This document shows, in pieces, positions 9,798 through 17,848 of a stretch of DNA of 64,000 bases. Source of the DNA: Micropruina glycogenica (GTDB lineage Bacteria > Actinomycetota > Actinomycetes > Propionibacteriales > Propionibacteriaceae). The position numbers were made by a program, and so were the translations under genes. The stretch lies in contig NZ_LT985188.1 of NCBI RefSeq assembly GCF_900289045.1, positions 1,364,001 through 1,428,000 of the forward strand, read 5' to 3'. The notes beneath the pieces were generated by a model. The model was not told the origin of the DNA. It searched no databases and saw only the letters and a program-made list of their open reading frames with translations. The stretch's first letter is position 1. Every line of letters starts with the position of its first letter.

Positions 9798-9922
9798 CCT
9801 CGGGGCGTGAACCCCGACTGGTCACCTTACACGGTCCGCAGCAACGGCCTCAAAACGACTCATCAGCGGTACAGGCTCGGACGACCGGCGCCCTGCCACT
9901 CAACCCTCGTAGACTCACCGGC

Positions 9923-11098
9923 ATGATCAACCCCACCCCGATGCTGCCTCCGAGCCCGATCGAGATCTCTGGATTCTTCACCTCAGCGTTCGAGGCCATG
10001 AAGCGCCGGCTCGGTCTGTTCGTGCTCATCGTGCTGTTTCCCTCCCTGCTGATGCTCGCCGTGTTTCTGATCTGCCTACTCTTGGTCGGCGGCATGGCGG
10101 CCACCGGCAACCAGTCGGCCATCGGAACGGGTGTGGTGCTGGCCATCGTGGTGTTCATCGCCGGCGTGGTGACCGTCTGGCTCGCACAACTGAAATCGCA
10201 GGCCATGATGACCCAAGCCGCCTACGAGGTGGCCCAGAACCAGCAGCCGACGTTCAGCGGGGTACTGCGCAACACCAAGGGCTTTCTGCCGCGGTTTCTG
10301 CCGCTGATCGCTATCGGTTTCGGCGTCGGCATCGCCTACACGCTCCTGCTGGGAACCGTCATGTTCAGCATGATCTCGGCAGCCTCGTCAAGCAGCCGTT
10401 CCAATGCCGCGGGCGCCGCCGCCCTCATCTTCATACTGCTGATCGTGGCCACCGTGCCGGTGGCCTTCTGGCTGTCGGTCAAGCTGCTGTACGTGGTGCC
10501 GGCCTGCACCATCGAAGGCCTCGGCGGCATCGACTCGTTGAAACGGTCGTGGAGCCTCACCAAGGGCAGCTTCTGGCGCACCTTCGGCTACTCGATTCTG
10601 CCCGGGCTCGCGGTGTACGTGCTGACATTCATCGTCAACTCCGTCACGCAGGCCATCACGGGCCCTGTGGCCTCGCAGTTCGACCTCGACAACCTGAGCC
10701 CCGCGCAGATCGCCGCTGCTCTGCTGGTGGCGCTGCCCGCGTTCGGCATCACGCTTGCGCTGCAACTCGCGGTGCAGTTGCTGACCACCCCGTTCTTGCA
10801 GAGCTACTACGCCTACATGTTCATCGACCAGGTGCACCGCAGCGAGATGCCTGCCCAGCCGTACGGTTATGCGCCCCAGCCCGGGTACGGCTACCCCGGT
10901 GGCTACCCCCAGCAGGGTTACCCGCAGGCGCCGCAGCAGCCCCAGTATCCGGGTCAGCAGCAGTACCCGGGTCAGCAGCAGTACCCCGGTGAGCAGTACG
11001 GACAACAGCCGCCGCAGCAGCAATGGCCGCCGAACCCGCAGCCGGGGCACAACGGCCAGCCTGGGTCGTCCCAGAATCAGTGGCCTGGTCAGAACTGA
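9923..11098 (+). CDS. Multi-pass membrane protein with Gln/Pro/Tyr-rich C-terminal tail
   Basis: 391 residues from the ATG at 9923; upstream in-frame codons read through the tRNA fragment and are not used. There are about six hydrophobic segments (for example LFVLIVLFPSLLMLAVFLIC, then VVLAIVVFIAGVVTVWLAQL) and an amphipathic KRSWSLTKGSFWRTFGYSIL loop, as in membrane proteins resembling the membrane domain of glycerophosphodiester phosphodiesterase. The last 90 residues are low-complexity, with YPGQQQ-type repeats (three near 10940-11000) and GYPQQGYPQ, and face the cytoplasm or outside. No enzyme motif is visible. Function is unknown. It stands alone between the tRNA locus and the convergent der operon. 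Confidence 0.75.
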   Translation: MINPTPMLPPSPIEISGFFTSAFEAMKRRLGLFVLIVLFPSLLMLAVFLICLLLVGGMAATGNQSAIGTGVVLAIVVFIAGVVTVWLAQLKSQAMMTQAAYEVAQNQQPTFSGVLRNTKGFLPRFLPLIAIGFGVGIAYTLLLGTVMFSMISAASSSSRSNAAGAAALIFILLIVATVPVAFWLSVKLLYVVPACTIEGLGGIDSLKRSWSLTKGSFWRTFGYSILPGLAVYVLTFIVNSVTQAITGPVASQFDLDNLSPAQIAAALLVALPAFGITLALQLAVQLLTTPFLQSYYAYMFIDQVHRSEMPAQPYGYAPQPGYGYPGGYPQQGYPQAPQQPQYPGQQQYPGQQQYPGEQYGQQPPQQQWPPNPQPGHNGQPGSSQNQWPGQN

Positions 11099-11145
11099 CC
11101 TTGTGGCGCAACCCTGGGTTGGGCCTGTCGAAACCTGAATCAGAA

Positions 11146-11210
11146 GGTCTCGACAAGCTCGACCAGCGGTTAATCCCGAGTCAGCACGTCTCTACAGGCT
11201 CGACCAGCGC
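11146..11210. repeat. Two copies of dispersed GGTCTCGACAAGCTCGACCAGCGG repeat
   Basis: GGTCTCGACAAGCTCGACCAGCGG at 11146-11169 and the diverged CGTCTCTACAGGCTCGACCAGCGC at 11187-11210, with a partial inverted form (GGGCCTGTCGAAACCTGA) just upstream. The same family recurs at 31824-31866 and 63641-63665, always between genes. The second copy here reaches the stop codon of der. The spacer is between convergent genes. Confidence 0.75.
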
Positions 11211-12547
11211 TACTTGCTGCGCTTCTCGCGCGCCCGTACCTCGATGTGCACGGGCGTGCCCACGAAGCCGAACTCTTCGCGCAGCCGGCGCTTGATGAAC
11301 CGCACATAGCCCGGGTCGAGCTGGCCCGAGGTGAACAGTGCGAACGTCGGCGGGCTCGTGTGCGCCTGGGTGCCGAACAGAATGCGCGACTGCTTGCCCC
11401 CGCGCACCGGGTGCGGGTGCGCGGCGGTGATCCGGCCCAAGAAGGCGTTCAGCTTGCCGGTCGAGATGCGGGTCTCCCAGCCCTCGAGCGCGGCCTCGAT
11501 GGCCTTGCTGAGCTTGTCGACGCCGCGTCCGGTCAGGGCCGAGATGTTCACCTGCGGCGCCCAGTCGAACGCCCGAATGTCTTGCTCGATCTCGCGGTTC
11601 AGGTAGCGGCGGCGCTCTTCGTCGGTGAGGTCCCACTTGTTGTAGGCGATCACCAGCGCCTTGCCGGCCTCTTCGACCATGGTGAGCACGCGCAGGTCTT
11701 GGTCGGCGATCGGGTCGGCGGCGTCGATCACGACCACGCACACCTCGGCTCGCTCGATCGCCGACGCGGTGCGCAGCGAGGCGTAGTACTCGTGGCCCGA
11801 CGCCTCTTTGACCCGGCGCCTGATGCCTGCGGTGTCGATGAACCGATAGACGGTGCCGGCCACCTCGACCAGTTCGTCCACCGGGTCGACGGTGGTGCCG
11901 GCCACGTTGTCGACCACCGAGCGCTGCTGCTTGGCCAACTTGTTCAGCAGCGACGACTTGCCCACGTTCGGACGGCCCACGATCGCCACCCGGCGCGGCC
12001 CGCCGAGCTCGACGTCGGCTTCAAGAGGGGCCTCGGGCAGCGCCTCCATCAGGGCGTCCAACAGATCGCCGGAGCCGCGGCCGTGCAGGGCCGAGACCGG
12101 GTGCGGCTCGCCCAGCCCGAGGTTCCACATCATGGCGGCCTCGGCCTCGTTGCGGGCGTCGTCCACCTTGTTGGCGGCAAGTACGACCGGCTTCTTGCTG
12201 CGCCGCAGCACCTGCACGACCGCCTCGTCGACGTCTTGAATGCCCACCGAGGCATCCACCACGAACAGCACCGTGTCGGCGGCGGCGATGGCCAGTTCGG
12301 CCTGCTCGGCGATCTGCGCCGCGAGGCCCTTGGCGTCGGGCGCCCAGCCGCCGGTGTCGACGATGACGAACTCGCGGCCGTTCCAGATCGCGTCGTAGCT
12401 GACCCGGTCACGGGTCACGCCCGGGACGTCCTGCACCACGGCCTCGCGCCGTCCGATGATGCGGTTGACCAGCATCGACTTGCCCACGTTGGGCCGTCCG
12501 ACCACCGCCACCACGGGCTTGATCGGTTCTGCTTGCGGCTCACTCAT
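11210..12547 (-). CDS. der: Ribosome biogenesis GTPase Der (EngA)
   Basis: 445 residues with the two tandem G domains specific to Der: [12 protein letters not shown] (near 17) with DTGG and NKVD, and [12 protein letters not shown] (near 184) with DTAG and NKWD, followed by a C-terminal KH-like domain ([14 protein letters not shown]). It assists maturation of the 50S ribosomal subunit. The ATG overlaps the end of cmk by 8 bases, giving translational coupling in the operon pup-tyrA-cmk-der. The cmk-der pairing is widespread in actinobacteria. The stop codon lies at a dispersed repeat copy. Confidence 0.97.
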   Translation of the reverse strand: MSEPQAEPIKPVVAVVGRPNVGKSMLVNRIIGRREAVVQDVPGVTRDRVSYDAIWNGREFVIVDTGGWAPDAKGLAAQIAEQAELAIAAADTVLFVVDASVGIQDVDEAVVQVLRRSKKPVVLAANKVDDARNEAEAAMMWNLGLGEPHPVSALHGRGSGDLLDALMEALPEAPLEADVELGGPRRVAIVGRPNVGKSSLLNKLAKQQRSVVDNVAGTTVDPVDELVEVAGTVYRFIDTAGIRRRVKEASGHEYYASLRTASAIERAEVCVVVIDAADPIADQDLRVLTMVEEAGKALVIAYNKWDLTDEERRRYLNREIEQDIRAFDWAPQVNISALTGRGVDKLSKAIEAALEGWETRISTGKLNAFLGRITAAHPHPVRGGKQSRILFGTQAHTSPPTFALFTSGQLDPGYVRFIKRRLREEFGFVGTPVHIEVRAREKRSK

Positions 12548-13244
12548 CGGCGGCCTCCTTTCGGGCCAGGGCCCGTTCGGCCAGGCCGACCACGGCGTCG
12601 ATGGTCTGCTCGAGCGTCATGAAACTGCCGTCGAGGTGCACCACCCCGTCGGCGGCGGTGGTGAAGTCGACCAAGGTGGAGTCGTCGGCGTCGCGGCGCA
12701 GAATCTGGTCGCGCAGCGCGGCGTCGTCGATCTGGCCCCCGTGGTCGAGCTTGCGGCGGGCCATGCGCACCTCGGGGTCGGCGCTGAGCAGCAACCGCAC
12801 ATCGGCGTCGGGCGCGACCACGGTGGTGATGTCGCGGCCCTCGGCCACAATGCCGTTCGGCGCCGACTCGATGATGGCGCGCTGTCGCGCCACCAGGTTG
12901 GCCCGGCATTCGGGAATGACCGCCACCGTCGACACGTGCGTCGAGGTGCGCTGCGAGCGGATCTCGTCGGTGACGTCGCGGCCGTTCACCCGCACCCACT
13001 GGTCGTCGGGGTCGGTGGCGATCTCGATCTGCGCGGCTTCGACCGCAGCGGTCACGGCGGCCGGGTCGCTGCCGTCCACGCCCGAATCGAGGTAGGCGAC
13101 GGTGACCGCCCGGTACATCGCGCCGGTGTCGAGGTAGGCGAGGCCGAGCCGCTTCGCGACGCCGCGCGCGGTGCTCGACTTGCCGGAGCCGCTGGCGCCG
13201 TCGATGGCGATCACCAGGGGGTTTTCGGAATGGCTCTGCGTCAC
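12540..13244 (-). CDS. cmk: Cytidylate kinase
   Basis: 234 residues from a GTG at 13244 behind AGGAG (GTGAGGAGAACC-GTG). The P-loop [17 protein letters not shown], the substrate-binding [11 protein letters not shown], and [15 protein letters not shown] with the later LIDR-type segment (RRDADDS) identify CMP/dCMP kinase, which makes CDP/dCDP from CMP/dCMP with ATP. The reading frame remains open upstream through tyrA but the SD-led GTG fits the family start. It lies 8 bases after the tyrA stop and overlaps der. Confidence 0.96.
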   Translation of the reverse strand: MTQSHSENPLVIAIDGASGSGKSSTARGVAKRLGLAYLDTGAMYRAVTVAYLDSGVDGSDPAAVTAAVEAAQIEIATDPDDQWVRVNGRDVTDEIRSQRTSTHVSTVAVIPECRANLVARQRAIIESAPNGIVAEGRDITTVVAPDADVRLLLSADPEVRMARRKLDHGGQIDDAALRDQILRRDADDSTLVDFTTAADGVVHLDGSFMTLEQTIDAVVGLAERALARKEAADE

Positions 13245-13252
13245 GGTTCTCC

Positions 13253-14332
13253 TCACAGCGACTCGGCGGGACGCAGCGTCCAACCGGCCTCGGTCATGGC
13301 GGCCTGCAGCGACTTGGCGACCGGCTTGGTGACCTGAACGGCCAGGTAGCCGACCTCGCGGGCCGGGTCGTGCTCGATGCGGACATCCTCGACGTTGACA
13401 CCGGCGGCCTCGATGTCGGCGAACAACCGGGCCAGCGCGCCGGGGGCGTCGGGAATGGTCACCACGACCTCGGCATAGGCGACTCCCCCGGCGCCGTGCT
13501 TGCCGGGGATCGCCCGGGTGCCCTGGCGTCCGTCGGCGAGAAACCGGCGCAGCGCCTCGGGGTCGCCCCAGCCGGCCAGCAGCTCGTCCAACGAGTCGCG
13601 GACGGCCTCGAGCTCGGCCCGCACGGCCTCGGAGTTGGCGCTGATGATCTGGGTCCACAACCGGGGGTCGGACGCCGCGATGCGGGTGACGTCGCGCAGG
13701 CCCTGGCCGGCGAGGTTCAGGTGCTCGTCGGGCACGTCGTTGAGCCGTGCCGCGGTGAGCGAGCTCATCAGCTGCGGCAGGTGCGACACCTGCGCGACGG
13801 CCTCGTCGTGGTGGGTGGCGCCCATGCTGACGATGCGCGCGCCGCAGGCCCGGGCCAGGGCGTGCACGGTGAGCACCGCCTTCGCCCGCGAGGTGTCGTG
13901 CGGGGTGATCACCCAGGTGCGGTCGGCGAACAGGTCGGCGCGCGCGGTCAGCGGCCCCACGCGCTGCGAGCCGGCCATCGGGTGCGACCCGACATAGCGG
14001 GCCAGGTTCACCCCGCGGGCGCGCAGGTCTGCCAGCACGGTGCCCTTCACCGAGCCCACGTCGGTGACGGTGGCCTTGCCGTAGGTCGCGAGGGCGTCGG
14101 CGACCACTTCGGCCAGTTTGGCGGGCGGCACCGCGACCACGACCAGCCGGACGGTCGCCGGATCGATCGGTTCGGTGCTGCCGCCGCCGCGCGAGGCGGC
14201 CACCCGGGCGTGCGACGACACGGAGTCGATCAGGTGCACCTCGACGCCGGCCGTGGTCAGGGCGGCACCGACCGATGCCCCCACCAGCCCGGCGCCGATC
14301 ACCACCGCTGGGGTCAGGGACGGTTCGTTCAC
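13253..14332 (-). CDS. tyrA: Prephenate dehydrogenase with C-terminal ACT domain
   Basis: 359 residues from the GTG at 14332, which overlaps the pup stop (GTGA). The N-terminal Rossmann fold starts VVIGAGLVGASVGAAL. The prephenate dehydrogenase motifs follow (VTDVGSVKG, YVGSHPMAGSQ, the helical region with HDEAVAQVSHLPQLMSS). An ACT domain occupies the last 80 residues (VVVTIPDAPGALARLFADIE), which usually binds tyrosine for feedback control. The enzyme oxidatively decarboxylates prephenate to 4-hydroxyphenylpyruvate in tyrosine synthesis. It is second in the operon pup-tyrA-cmk-der. Confidence 0.94.
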   Translation of the reverse strand: MNEPSLTPAVVIGAGLVGASVGAALTTAGVEVHLIDSVSSHARVAASRGGGSTEPIDPATVRLVVVAVPPAKLAEVVADALATYGKATVTDVGSVKGTVLADLRARGVNLARYVGSHPMAGSQRVGPLTARADLFADRTWVITPHDTSRAKAVLTVHALARACGARIVSMGATHHDEAVAQVSHLPQLMSSLTAARLNDVPDEHLNLAGQGLRDVTRIAASDPRLWTQIISANSEAVRAELEAVRDSLDELLAGWGDPEALRRFLADGRQGTRAIPGKHGAGGVAYAEVVVTIPDAPGALARLFADIEAAGVNVEDVRIEHDPAREVGYLAVQVTKPVAKSLQAAMTEAGWTLRPAESL

Positions 14333-14523
14333 TGGCCGCCCTTCTGCACGAACGAGCGCACGTACTCTTCGGCGTCCGTTTCGAGCACCGAGTCGATCTC
14401 GTCGAGCAGGGCGTCGTAGTCGAGCGCCGGTTTGGCGGCGGCGTCGAAGCCGGCAGGGGTCGTCTCGGCCTGCGCCTGATCGGCGCGCGTGGTGCTGCGC
14501 TGCCGCTGGATGCGCTCGGCCAT
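14329..14523 (-). CDS. pup: Prokaryotic ubiquitin-like protein Pup
   Basis: 64 residues, mostly polar and likely disordered: Gln/Arg-rich N-terminus (MAERIQRQRSTTRADQAQAE), a helical acidic core (LDYDALLDEIDSVLETDAEEYVRSF) that in Mycobacterium binds the ARC/Mpa coiled coil, and the diagnostic end FVQKGGQ. The terminal Gln must be deamidated to Glu by Dop before PafA can attach it to lysines. Length matches Pup (60-70). A GGAGG-type site lies before the ATG (minus strand AGGAGGAACC-ATG). It overlaps tyrA by GTGA. In most actinobacteria pup follows dop and precedes prcBA; here dop is 15.5 kb away across another operon and tyrA follows. Confidence 0.93.
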   Translation of the reverse strand: MAERIQRQRSTTRADQAQAETTPAGFDAAAKPALDYDALLDEIDSVLETDAEEYVRSFVQKGGQ

Positions 14524-14587
14524 GGTTCCTCCTGGTTCGACCAGACAGCCTATCGCGGGTCACCCGGACGGCCGGACTCGCGGCGGC

Positions 14588-14646
14588 TGCGAACAATGGG
14601 TTGGTTTCACCACAGCAGTCGGTGGCGAAATCAACCCATTGTCGCG
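14588..14646. repeat. Large imperfect palindrome between pup and the five-gene operon
   Basis: Arms of about 24 bases (GCGAACAATGGGTTGGTTTC... and ...GAAATCAACCCATTGTCGC, plus inner CCAC/GTGG) flank a short loop. Nearly all positions pair. It lies in the divergent region between pup (leftward) and the metallophosphatase operon (rightward), about 65 bases before pup. It could be an operator, an RNA hairpin in a leader, or the end of a small mobile element. Confidence 0.65.
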
Positions 14647-14680
14647 AGGGGCTCACGGACCGCGGGTCGCCTGAACCAAA

Positions 14681-14789
14681 GGAACCGTCCCCTGAACCAG
14701 CGGGGACGGTTCTTCCGGTTCAACGGTCTGTCCCCACCCGGTTCAGCTGAACCGACGGAACCGTCCCCCGAACCGGAAGAACCGTCCCC
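14681..14789. repeat. Cluster of four GGAACCGTCCCC / GGGGACGGTTC repeats in both orientations
   Basis: Copies at 14681-14692, 14701-14713 (opposite strand), 14756-14768 and 14778-14789, interspersed with CCGGTTCA and CCGAACCGG. The same word recurs at 31783-31796 (overlapping the end of the DUF3054 gene) and at 61715-61725. Together with the palindrome, these fill most of the 382-base gap 14524-14905, which holds no gene I can support. Confidence 0.7.
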
Positions 14790-14905
14790 AACTACCCGCC
14801 GGCGCCCTGGAATCTCTCGCGCTACGCACTTGTACCCGGTTCATTCGGCAAGGGTCGCGAGTTAGGTTGCAGGAGGCCTCCACCCCGACCGAAGGGGGCA
14901 CCGTC

Positions 14906-17848
14906 ATGGAACTGCCGCTGCTGCTCGCGGGTCCGATCCTGCGCCGGGTCGACCCGAGCATCGTCAGCGTCTGGATGGCCTTGAGCAGCGACGCCACGGT
15001 GCGCCTCGACGTCTACGAGGGCCGGGTGGCCTTCGACACCACGAACCCCGTTTTCGTCTCGAGCGACGACGCCCCCGACCCCAACGCACCCAAGCCGTAC
15101 CCCGGTGCCGACACGATTCGCATCGGCGAACGGCTGCACCTCAGCCTGGTGTCGGCACGTATTCCACCCGCCTCGGGCAAGGTCTTCGAAGCAGATCGGC
15201 TGTACTCGTACAACATCACCATCTTCGCCTCGGGCGGCCGGCAAGAGACGCTGCAGTCGCTGCAACTGCTGCAGACCCGCCAGGTCAGCGGCACCACCGC
15301 CGGCCCGCTCGGCTACGCCGACCGCATGCTGCCCAGCTTCGCGCTGCCGCCCAGCAATCTGGACGACCTGCAGATCGCCTACGGCTCGTGCCGCCGCCCC
15401 GGCTACGACGACGGCGACGCCTTTCCCTGGCTCGACCAGTACCTGGCCGAACGGTTCGGCGACCCGCGGGCCCGCCTGCATCAGCTGTTTCTCGGCGGCG
15501 ACCAGATCTACGCCGACGACGTCGAGGACGTGCTGATGCGGCGCGTGGTCGAACTGGGCGTCGAGTTGATCGGCACCACCGCTGCGTCCGGTCAACTCGC
15601 CGGCGAGCCCGACCAGACACCGATCGAACGCGTCACCGTCGACAAGGTGCGGCTGCTCAAGCGCACCGTCGATCCGCAGAACCCCGACGCCGCTTACGAC
15701 GACGAGCCCGCCGCCGCCACCACGGCCAACCCGCTGCCCGCAGGCCCGCCCTGGTTCGGCGTGGGCAACCGGCTGTACCTGACCAACTGCAGCGCCCAAC
15801 TGACCAGCGAGGACGGCAAGAACCACCTGATCTCGCTGGGCGAGTTCGCCGCCGCCTACGTGCTCTACTGGGCGCCGGAATGCTGGGGCACCGACATTCC
15901 CGGCGCGCAACTGCAGACCGGCGCCACCGCGTCGGGCCCCGTGCACTGGCTGGACGTGCTGACCGACAACCAGTCCGTCGCCCTGCCCGACGTCGGCACG
16001 CCGGCGCGGGTGCCGCAGTACACCTTCACCGACGCCACGGTGCGCAAAGACGAACTGGCCAAAGAGGCCGCCCGGCGCGCGAAGCTCAGCCAGGCCGAGC
16101 GCGACGAGGAAGACCAGGACCGCGCCAAAGACAAGGCCAAACAAGACGCCAAGCGGCCCAAGGTCAGCCGCCGCCACCAGCGGGTGCACCGGCAGTTTCT
16201 GGCCGACCTGTGGCGGGCACAGCGACTGCTGGCCAACGTACCCACCTACATGATTTTCGACGACCACGACGTCACCGACGACTGGTTCCTGACCCCCATG
16301 TGGCGGCATCGGGTGCTGAGCACCGGGCTGGGCCAGACGATTCTGACCAACGCGATGACCGCCTACGCGCTGTTCCAGGACTGGGGCAACGACCCACGCC
16401 GCTACGACGTGACCGCGACCGATCGTCCTGACCTGGCGGGCGGGCTGCCCAGCGACGTGCTGGTCGCCGCGCAGAAGTTGTTCCCCGGCGGCGCCGACCA
16501 GGGCCCCGCGAAGGCGCCGTTCACCGCCCTGGGCAAGCTGTTCGGCCACGACCTCGACAACCAGGCCCTGCCCAACGGCGAGTTTCTCTCGGTCAAGCCG
16601 CCGATCGCCTGGCACTTCGTGCTCGACGGCCCCAAACACCGGGTGGTCGCGCTCGACAACCGCACCAGGCGCAGCTACGTCAGCGAGATCGGGCCCCCCG
16701 GCAACGTGTCGAAAGAGGCGCTGGACGCCCAGATTCCCAAGCCGCCGCTGCCGGCCGGGGTCGAGGTGCTGGTGGTGATCGCGCCCCTACAGGTGATCGG
16801 GCCGCCGGTGATCGATGAGGTGGTCAGTCGGGCCATCTACCGCATCTTCGACGCCGTGCACCGCGACGAGGTGGCCGGCGAGAAGATCTCGGGCGCCCGA
16901 CTGATGCCCGGCACCAACCCCGACGCACTCGAAACTTGGGCGCTCGACGAGAACACCTTCGAGTACCTGCTGTCGCGGCTTGCCGACTACGGACGGGTCG
17001 TGGTGCTGTCGGGCGACGTGCACAACGCCGCGTCGAACCTGATGAGCTACTGGCGCGGCACCAGCACCACCCCGGCCCGCATCGCCCAGTTCACCTCGAG
17101 CGGCTTCAAGAACGTGATGCCGGTCTACCTGCAGGCCCTCGACGCCAAGGCGATGCTGCTGCAGCAGATGCTGCGGGCCAAGCTGGGCGTCGAACGGCTC
17201 GGTTGGACGAAGCCCGACGCCGACCTGGTGCTGCTGCCCGCCGGACGCACCGAAGCCGAGCTGGTCACCGTCACGCGCGCCAAGCTGCTGCGCAGCCCGG
17301 TGCTGCTGCCGACCTGGGGCTGGATCGACGACAACTCCGACGGCGAAGACGACGAGGCCAAGCGGTCACGGCTCAACCCGGCCCGGCCGCCCGACTGGCG
17401 CTGGCGGGTGACGCCCCTGCTCGACGAGCGACCCGACGTGGTGCCCACTCCCCCGCCCAAAGACCCGAACGCGGTACGGCCCACCCCGATCCGGGTGTTT
17501 CCGCTCGACGAGGCCGGCATCGAAGACCTGGCGGGTGACCCGTCCACCACCTTCGCCGCCCTGCGCCAGGTGGCGGTGCGGCACCAACACGCCCTGGAGC
17601 GCATGCGCAACACCCGGCAGATGATGTTCCGCTCGAACTTCGGCATTTGCCGCTTCGAGAGCAAAGACGACCAGGTGACGGCGGTCGGCGAGGTGTACAC
17701 CCAGGCGATCGATCCCGACACCCAGCTGCCCGTGATGGCGCCGTACATGGTGCACAAGGCCCCGCTGGGGCCGCTCACCGAGGATCCGCCCGAACGGCTG
17801 CGCCGGTTCGTGATCGAGCGGGTGCCCGTGCCGGAGCCCACGCCATGA
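14906..17848 (+). CDS. PhoD-like metallophosphatase, first gene of five-gene operon
   Basis: 980 residues from the ATG at 14906 with GAAGGGGG upstream; the frame extends to 14867 but has no site there. The N-terminal 150 residues form a beta-rich domain before DLQIAYGSCRRPG. Metal-binding motifs of the PhoD family are complete: FLGGDQIYADD (Asp199), MIFDDHDVTDDW (about 452-458) and VVLSGDVHNAAS (about 702-709). An insert around residues 380-425 is highly charged (KAARRAKLSQAERDEEDQDRAKDK pattern) and looks like a coiled coil. There is no signal peptide or Tat motif, unlike secreted PhoD, so it probably acts in the cytoplasm or is exported another way. Substrate is unknown; phosphodiesters are likely. 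It overlaps the next gene by ATGA. Confidence 0.8.
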   Translation: MELPLLLAGPILRRVDPSIVSVWMALSSDATVRLDVYEGRVAFDTTNPVFVSSDDAPDPNAPKPYPGADTIRIGERLHLSLVSARIPPASGKVFEADRLYSYNITIFASGGRQETLQSLQLLQTRQVSGTTAGPLGYADRMLPSFALPPSNLDDLQIAYGSCRRPGYDDGDAFPWLDQYLAERFGDPRARLHQLFLGGDQIYADDVEDVLMRRVVELGVELIGTTAASGQLAGEPDQTPIERVTVDKVRLLKRTVDPQNPDAAYDDEPAAATTANPLPAGPPWFGVGNRLYLTNCSAQLTSEDGKNHLISLGEFAAAYVLYWAPECWGTDIPGAQLQTGATASGPVHWLDVLTDNQSVALPDVGTPARVPQYTFTDATVRKDELAKEAARRAKLSQAERDEEDQDRAKDKAKQDAKRPKVSRRHQRVHRQFLADLWRAQRLLANVPTYMIFDDHDVTDDWFLTPMWRHRVLSTGLGQTILTNAMTAYALFQDWGNDPRRYDVTATDRPDLAGGLPSDVLVAAQKLFPGGADQGPAKAPFTALGKLFGHDLDNQALPNGEFLSVKPPIAWHFVLDGPKHRVVALDNRTRRSYVSEIGPPGNVSKEALDAQIPKPPLPAGVEVLVVIAPLQVIGPPVIDEVVSRAIYRIFDAVHRDEVAGEKISGARLMPGTNPDALETWALDENTFEYLLSRLADYGRVVVLSGDVHNAASNLMSYWRGTSTTPARIAQFTSSGFKNVMPVYLQALDAKAMLLQQMLRAKLGVERLGWTKPDADLVLLPAGRTEAELVTVTRAKLLRSPVLLPTWGWIDDNSDGEDDEAKRSRLNPARPPDWRWRVTPLLDERPDVVPTPPPKDPNAVRPTPIRVFPLDEAGIEDLAGDPSTTFAALRQVAVRHQHALERMRNTRQMMFRSNFGICRFESKDDQVTAVGEVYTQAIDPDTQLPVMAPYMVHKAPLGPLTEDPPERLRRFVIERVPVPEPTP

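Noticed and set aside
14822-16639. 605-codon minus-strand frame opposite the metallophosphatase gene
   Set aside because: It is antisense to the PhoD motifs and shows only GC-driven composition; no start signal.
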